Shown piece by piece: positions 59,401 to 64,000 of a DNA stretch of 64,000 nucleotides (positions are counted from its first letter, which is position 1; every line of letters starts with the position of its first letter). Both the position numbers and the translations under genes were made by a program. The notes under the pieces are model-generated. The model was not told the DNA's origin. It searched no databases and worked only from the letters and a program-made list of their open reading frames with translations. Source of the DNA: Rotaria sordida (taxonomy: Eukaryota; Rotifera; Eurotatoria; Philodinida; Philodinidae); contig CAJNOL010000339.1 of NCBI GenBank assembly GCA_905250125.1, positions 62,001 to 126,000 on the forward strand, read 5' to 3'.

Positions 59401-59473
59401 ACCATTATCAACATGTCAACAACAAAATGGACTTTCATTTGATTTACTGTCTCCATCGAGCCCAATGATTTAG
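56423..59473 (+). CDS. MRTF: Myocardin-related transcription factor
   Basis: Actin-regulated SRF coactivator. Nine exons give 674 residues: 56423-56567, 56649-56770, 56829-57723, 57775-57864, 58459-58610, 58673-58718, 58786-59015, 59074-59137, 59193-59473. Three RPEL G-actin-binding motifs: LKRKLQTRRSLKQLVDVGIM, then ILKNKIISRPDRQLLIEHNI, then DNLNDKLAARPGILELVANN followed by IL. Between the last two is the basic KRARLAD. Further on come a B1/Q-box-like QLRQQQLFLELL, a SAP domain (MKLVDLKNECRKLNLSTTGT through KLIEKLR, about residues 320-350), a leucine-zipper helix (QQKIIELENQLQKLKQL) and a Ser/Pro-rich activation domain. Its end HMDWLP...LTQFLNQFG parallels MDWLEL near the C terminus of vertebrate MRTF-A. 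The RPEL count of three fits MRTF rather than myocardin-like decay. Start: first ATG in the open exon, after an acceptor at about 56378. Confidence 0.95.
57865..58458. other. Long MRTF intron
   Basis: A 594 bp intron between the SAP exon group and the leucine-zipper exon. It is AT-rich with a short GC-richer part near 58205-58300. No element with clear ends was seen. Confidence 0.55.
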
Positions 59474-59588
59474 AATTTGAACCTTTCTCTTTTTTTTGTG
59501 TCTTACACGTGTATGTGTTTTTTTTGTTCTTGTTGTTATTTGTGTGAGTGTGTTTCTTTTTTTTTTGTATACATATATTTTTTTTTCC

Positions 59589-59694
59589 TGCGTCACCCGT
59601 TATCTTTATCGACACTCATACATCAAAACTATAAATATATATATATCTAATATTATTTGACTTTGTTCGGTTTTTTTTTATAACGGGTGACGCA
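59589..59694. promoter_or_regulatory. Perfect 15-bp inverted repeat just after MRTF stop
   Basis: TGCGTCACCCGTTAT at 59589-59603 and ATAACGGGTGACGCA at 59680-59694 are exact reverse complements separated by 76 AT-rich bases. They lie 115-220 bases after the MRTF stop, so probably in the 3' UTR. They would form a hairpin in RNA. Alternatively they are the ends of a tiny (106 bp) mobile element. The GC content stands out in this AT-rich tract. Confidence 0.7.
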
Positions 59695-60911
59695 TAATGA
59701 ATCTTTTACTATATATAATAAAAAAATCAAAATTTGATTAATGTTTTTTAATAAAAAGGATGCTCCTCGATAGTTAATTGTATATGATATGATGTTTGCA
59801 TTATATGTTGAAAGTAGTGAGATTAACAAAAACTATTGGAATATACAATTGTTTCTAATCAAGATAAAAAAACTTATAAATTATCTGCTAAAATCAATAT
59901 AACATACATTTGGATATGGATGCTTCCATGGAAGGACAAACAATAAAAAAATCTTTCAATGTTCTTTTTTCTATGCATATCTCGATATATGCCAAACAAA
60001 GAACAGTTACAAAGCAAAGCCTTTCTAAAAGTCGGCTGTCCTTATTAGGATTGCATTTGTTGATAATACTACGTGATAATTGATAAAGAACTTAAGAGAA
60101 ACTCTCTCATATGTCTATGCAGATAAACCAATGGCTGTTGAAAATATAGACGCCAAGTGTAATCTTTCATCTCATAGTCAAGGATTCCACAATAATAATA
60201 ATAATATTTATCAGCATAGAAGCACAAAACCGCATAAAAAATGAAAGCAATCAATTGCAAATGAATGAATAAATCAAATAGGTTTTCGTCTGTTTTAATA
60301 ACAAACGAACTAAATATTTAAAAAAATTATCGGTTAGTTTTGAATAAAATTAATCAAATAACAAAACACATTGAATAGAAACAATATCTCATTTGTTATT
60401 ATTTCAATTGCATACGAATACTAAATGTAAGTAATTATTTGTTCTTATTTTTATTCTTTTGTGATTGTAACAACGATTCTATCGGTAATCATTTATAAGA
60501 AAGTCTAATGGGAATTTTTGCTTTTTGCATGCGAGGAAAAATAAAATAGACTAAAACGATATTTTAAAATATCTTATCCATAATAAATAACTAAAGTCGA
60601 ATCACCGAGAATTTCATTTGGATTAAAACTATATAGATACATGATGAAAAAGAAATGAAAAGATGAGGAGGAGCCTTCCGTGATTTTGATTATAGACTAT
60701 AAAGATAACTATCGTCAAGGGTAATTATATGAGATGCGTGCCAGATCTCGACCTAATAAAAAAAAAAGCTTAAGAAATTTGATTTTCTTAATTAGTAATG
60801 AAAAATATGGATCACATTAATTATATAAGAAACAAATTTTTATTTAGATGATGAAAGATTTAAATCTCGAATATTTTCCTCAATTTCTAAATTATATCGA
60901 TTAAATTCTTC

Positions 60912-61109
60912 TCAATTTTTTGAATATGAATAATCATCAAAGATTTTAAAAAAATACATAATACTACGGATATGTCGTACAGGAATAAAATGAATCTTCT
61001 TTTGTGTAAGAATTTTTATTACATGCACTTGATCATAATGATGAGATAATGATTGATGACAAAAAAATTGAGCATAAAAAATATTTTTTTTTTTCATGAC
61101 GATTGACAA
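60912..61109 (-). pseudogene. Possible decayed coding segment
   Basis: The frame reads HYDQVHVIKILTQKKIHFIP, then FKIFDDYSYSKN, stop (TGA), and continues in the same frame as EEFNRYNLEIEENIRDLNLS before a second stop. The charged, gene-like composition across the TGA suggests a former gene, but no family is recognised. It may be chance. Confidence 0.2.
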
Positions 61110-61558
61110 TCATTATTATGTGTCTTGTTGTATATTATCAATACATATTTTATGATGATAAATTGTAGTAAAAAGCAATCATATGGAAAATGATGAATAC
61201 AGACTAAAATAAAAATAACAAGAACGTAATATATTGTAATTACAAAAGAGTCAAGGTCAAAATAAATGCTTTATTTATATTTTTGTTGTTTTACGTATTT
61301 TAATAGTCTACATAAATAGTAAATTAACAATTATATTTTAATGATCTTTTCATATTTATGATTCAGTAGAATGAGAAGAATACTTTGAAACTTCATCAAA
61401 AACTATTAAATTATGAATAAAATCATTCAAAATAGAAAAGAATCGTTTTTCATTTGATATTTAGTTGATATTCAAATTAATCTGACAACTTCGACGTTCG
61501 GCATTTGAAGAAATGTTACTAAGAAGTGTTTTAGGAATAGACGATATCTTATATATAC

Positions 61559-62107
61559 TAACGAGGAAATTACTCGAACTATAACTTACTATTTGAATTC
61601 AAATTGAGGCATGAAAACAGTTTAAAAGGATTCGTGCCTATCAATCTCTAGAGCCTAGTTATGATCGTCTTATTGAATTTTTGACCTGTAAATTTTCCCC
61701 ACAGATTGATCTAATGACACTTAGAATATTCTGAAAGTTACAGCCGAAAAGAATATCTTGTTGTCGAGATATTGAATTTCCAAGTAAATTCAATTTTTGT
61801 AACAAGCGACCATTTGCTGAAAATTCAATATTTCGACAAATGAACATTCTTTTCGATTGAAACTTTGAGGATGTTCTAAGGATTATTAGATCTATCTTGT
61901 GAGTAAAATTGCAGGTCGAAATTCCATTGTTTGATTTTTCAGCAAATATCTAAAAATCGGTCAAAAGTTCAGTAGAACGGTCACAGCTCGGCTTCAGAGA
62001 CTCATGAACACGAACTCTTCTAGAAATTTTCTAGCCTTATCGAGACCGCTCTATGAATCCTATATGACTTCAAACGGCGCATTATAGCTGGGATAGTTCC
62101 TTCGTAA
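61559..62107. mobile_element. ACGAGG-family foldback element
   Basis: The left end is TAACGAGGAAATTACTCGAA and the right end, reverse complemented, is TTACGAAGGAACTATCCCAG. The strongest inverted match is inside. Left about 61675-61790 (TTGACCTGTAAATTTT, GATCTAATGACACTTAGAA, CCGAAAAGAATATC, TTGTCGAGATATTGAATTT) pairs with right about 61800-61925 (CCTGCAATTTTACTC, GATCTAATAATCCTTAGAA, TCGAAAAGAATGTTC, TTGTCGAAATATTGAATTT) in reverse complement. It has no coding capacity. Confidence 0.65.
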
Positions 62108-62536
62108 ATGTATAAATAAGAGTCATATTAAATCAATAAATACCTTTTAAAGAAATTATATCAATGTTGGATAATAGAATGGAACAAATTTTATTAGTAC
62201 ATCAAAGAGAATAATCAATTTTAAGTTCAACACTTCTATAAACATTTATTATTTTAATTTTCCCAAAAAACTTTATAAAAACCCTCCAATTAGATTCTCA
62301 CGTAAATGTTCTATGAATCTTTGTCAAAATATTTTTCTATTCTTAAAGTAATTCAAGTACATGTTTTTTTTCCTCATCTTATCTATTAATAAAATTAGTA
62401 ACTGTCTACATTTAGCTGCTATAATAATCATTGTCATTGAATTTCTCTATCTTCAACTCTAGAAATAATAAACTAAGAATGTATGGACTTTTGTTTATAA
62501 TTTGTAAGAATTTATCATAAATTGTCTTATATTAAG

Positions 62537-64000
62537 ATGATTGATGCCAGTACAGATGATTTATCTCCACTAGTTTTTCATATATCAGGCTTTCTACGTA
62601 AAATGGATAATTGAACATCGATTCAAAGAACATTTGCTGTTTGATTAATTCTCATAGCTGTTGCTTTTGAAGCATTAGTATTTTTTCTCATTAATTGGTA
62701 ATCTTATTCTTTTCTTTACATCGAATTCTATTTGTTGCACATCACTTCATAGTATAATTGCTTCATTAATCTTTTACGATAAAATTAATCGATTAATAAT
62801 ACTTAACCCTATTAATATTGTATCTCTATAAAAACGTACAAATTATATATCAACACTTATTTTTTCTTGGATAAGTAATGCGAAATTAGGTCGTGCAAAA
62901 ATAATTCTAATTGGTAAAAAAAAAGGCAAACCAAGAGTTTTTTACTGCATTCAAATCCCTTGTTTTTAAACATAATATATAGGTTTTATTTTATACATTA
63001 TTGGCTATTTCTTTATTCCATTTTTTTCTATAGCTGAGATGTATGAAACATTATGTAATGGACCATCCATTCATACGCATAAATCAATGCCATATTCTAG
63101 AGAAAAATGTAGCGCTTAAATTACTGTCGTACTTGTTGTCACGTAAGTTGAACTTATGATTTGCATCTAAGACATTGTTATTGATTTAGTCAGGAGTGTC
63201 CTGAGTGGGAAGTCTGGAGTTCCGCAATCTTGAGAGACTTTCGGTTTTTCTTAGCGAGCGTTTCATTCGTTTTTTTCCCACCAATTCTCAAAAAACCTAT
63301 TCGATCGCTCCGAATCCGATCAAATTTAGCAAAAAAATTTCCCATCAGTCTCCCTTCCTCCCGCTAATCCCGACGACCTTGGAACATCTCTGGATTTACT
63401 CTTTGCTTTTTTATTTAGTACAATTGGTGTAGGAGCAGTTCAAACAAATATGGCTATATTTGGAGCTGAACAAATTTGAGAACAAAAATCTATAACACAA
63501 TATTTTTTATAAATATTATGTTTCTGTGAATATAGATTGTCTTCTTGCATTTGGTATAATTGCTTATATACAACAGAATAAATCCTATGTTATAGGTTAT
63601 TTAATTTTAACTATAACTGTGATAGTTTTTTTTATTGAATATAGATATGATATTCATATAAAACCACATGATTCTGTAATAACTAATTCTTTTTCCTGTT
63701 TTAATTAATCCATTTCAAACATGGCATAAACATCAATACTATGTATGTAAAATGTTTAATGAACGTAGATCTTCTAATGAATCAAAAATTTTTCAAATGA
63801 TCAAGATAATATGAGCAGCCAATATTATTTTTTAATTATGCTAAAGGCACTAATAATGGCCAATTTCAAGATCATATTGTTGATGATATTAAATCACTTT
63901 GACGTATTATTGTAATGTTCCTACTTTTAATACCCTATGAGCTTATATATTTGTACGTAGAAATCTTGTTTTTTTGGCTAAATTCAATTGAAAAATAGAC
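62537..64000 (+). pseudogene. SLC15/POT-family oligopeptide transporter pseudogene
   Basis: Proton-coupled peptide/histidine transporter (SLC15A4-like) in ruins, continuing past the right edge. Recognisable pieces in correct order: ILIAVAFEALVFFLINW, SNAKLGRAKIILIG, FILYIIGYFFIPFFSIAEMY, TIGVGAVQTNMAIFGAEQI (the GTG.....FGADQ motif), LLAFGIIAYIQQNKSYVIGY, FQTWHKHQYYVCKMFNE, DHIVDDIKSL, IIVMFLLLIPYELIYL. Splice sites between pieces are still readable. Lesions: in-frame TGA at 62612, 62642, 63477 and 63900, TAA at 63117, and frameshifts near 63507, 63692 and 63800-63840. A dispersed repeat (63202-63400) sits in an intron. No functional protein is possible from this copy. Confidence 0.85.
63202..63400 (+). 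repeat. Dispersed repeat family R1, copy 2
   Basis: Aligns by eye with 27409-27610 in the same orientation. It shows CAATCTTGAGAGACTTT, TTTTTTTCCCACCAATTCTC, TCGATCGCTCCGAATCCGAT, CAAATTTAGCAAAAAAATTT, then TCTCCCTTCCTCC and GACGACCTTGGAAC. It is GC-richer than the host. It lies in an intron of the SLC15 pseudogene. Confidence 0.6.

Larger units (their letters stand above)
59474..62536. other. Intergenic region between MRTF and SLC15 pseudogene
   Basis: It holds the MRTF 3' end with a 15-bp perfect inverted repeat (59589-59694), a weak degenerate frame (60912-61109, -) and an ACGAGG-family foldback element (61559-62107). Nothing else recognised. Confidence 0.5.

Noticed and set aside
1..64000. 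CRISPR arrays, prophage, bacterial operons, horizontally acquired genes
   Set aside because: All recognisable genes are animal-type with spliceosomal introns. No direct-repeat spacer array or intronless foreign-looking gene was seen.

Overview
The window is animal nuclear DNA: very AT-rich, with intron-containing genes whose exons join in frame across GT-AG introns mostly about 50-70 bases long. A bdelloid rotifer is my best guess. It is inferred from base composition, intron size, codon habits and signs of spliced-leader trans-splicing, not from a marker gene. No bacterial, viral, tRNA, rRNA or CRISPR locus was recognised.

Layout from left to right. 120-5518 (-): N-terminal two thirds of a K-Cl cotransporter, running off the left edge. 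8287-12123 (+): an EFHC1/2-type three-DM10 ciliary protein. 13983-15882 (+): MNS1, another axonemal protein. 15883-23526: 7.6 kb gene desert with decayed repeats and an assembly gap. 23527-26164 (+): a peptide-type GPCR whose first intron carries a piggyBac relic. 30236-30600 (+): an unrecognised 81-residue protein with two DxNGDG loops and a Gly/Tyr tail. 32517-33811 (-): LYSMD3/4-like membrane protein with a large hairpin in its only intron. 35359-38069 (+): armadillo-type membrane protein, followed by ribosomal protein eL18 (38245-38942, +). 47538-40353 (-): PMPCA followed closely by DCAF6. 47539-51538: intergenic, with foldback elements and a hAT-type element that has a perfect 8-bp target duplication. 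51539-52078 (-): Thr-rich secreted protein. 52795-53666 (+): four-TM protein, with a decayed partial copy 1 kb downstream. 56423-59473 (+): myocardin-related transcription factor. 62537-64000 (+): broken SLC15-type transporter pseudogene.

The genes are mostly housekeeping, ciliary or signalling genes and do not form one pathway. Three themes stand out. (1) Same-strand gene pairs lie only about 120-175 bp apart, with 3' splice acceptors just before the downstream start codon (PMPCA>DCAF6, armadillo>eL18), as expected of trans-spliced operons. (2) There is a high load of short non-autonomous inverted-repeat elements from several superfamilies (hAT, piggyBac, Stowaway-like, an unassigned ACGAGG-ended family), and many sit in the few long introns. 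(3) Two pseudogenes are at different stages of decay. Exon boundaries were placed by hand from reading frame, splice signals and remembered family sequences, so small boundary errors are possible.
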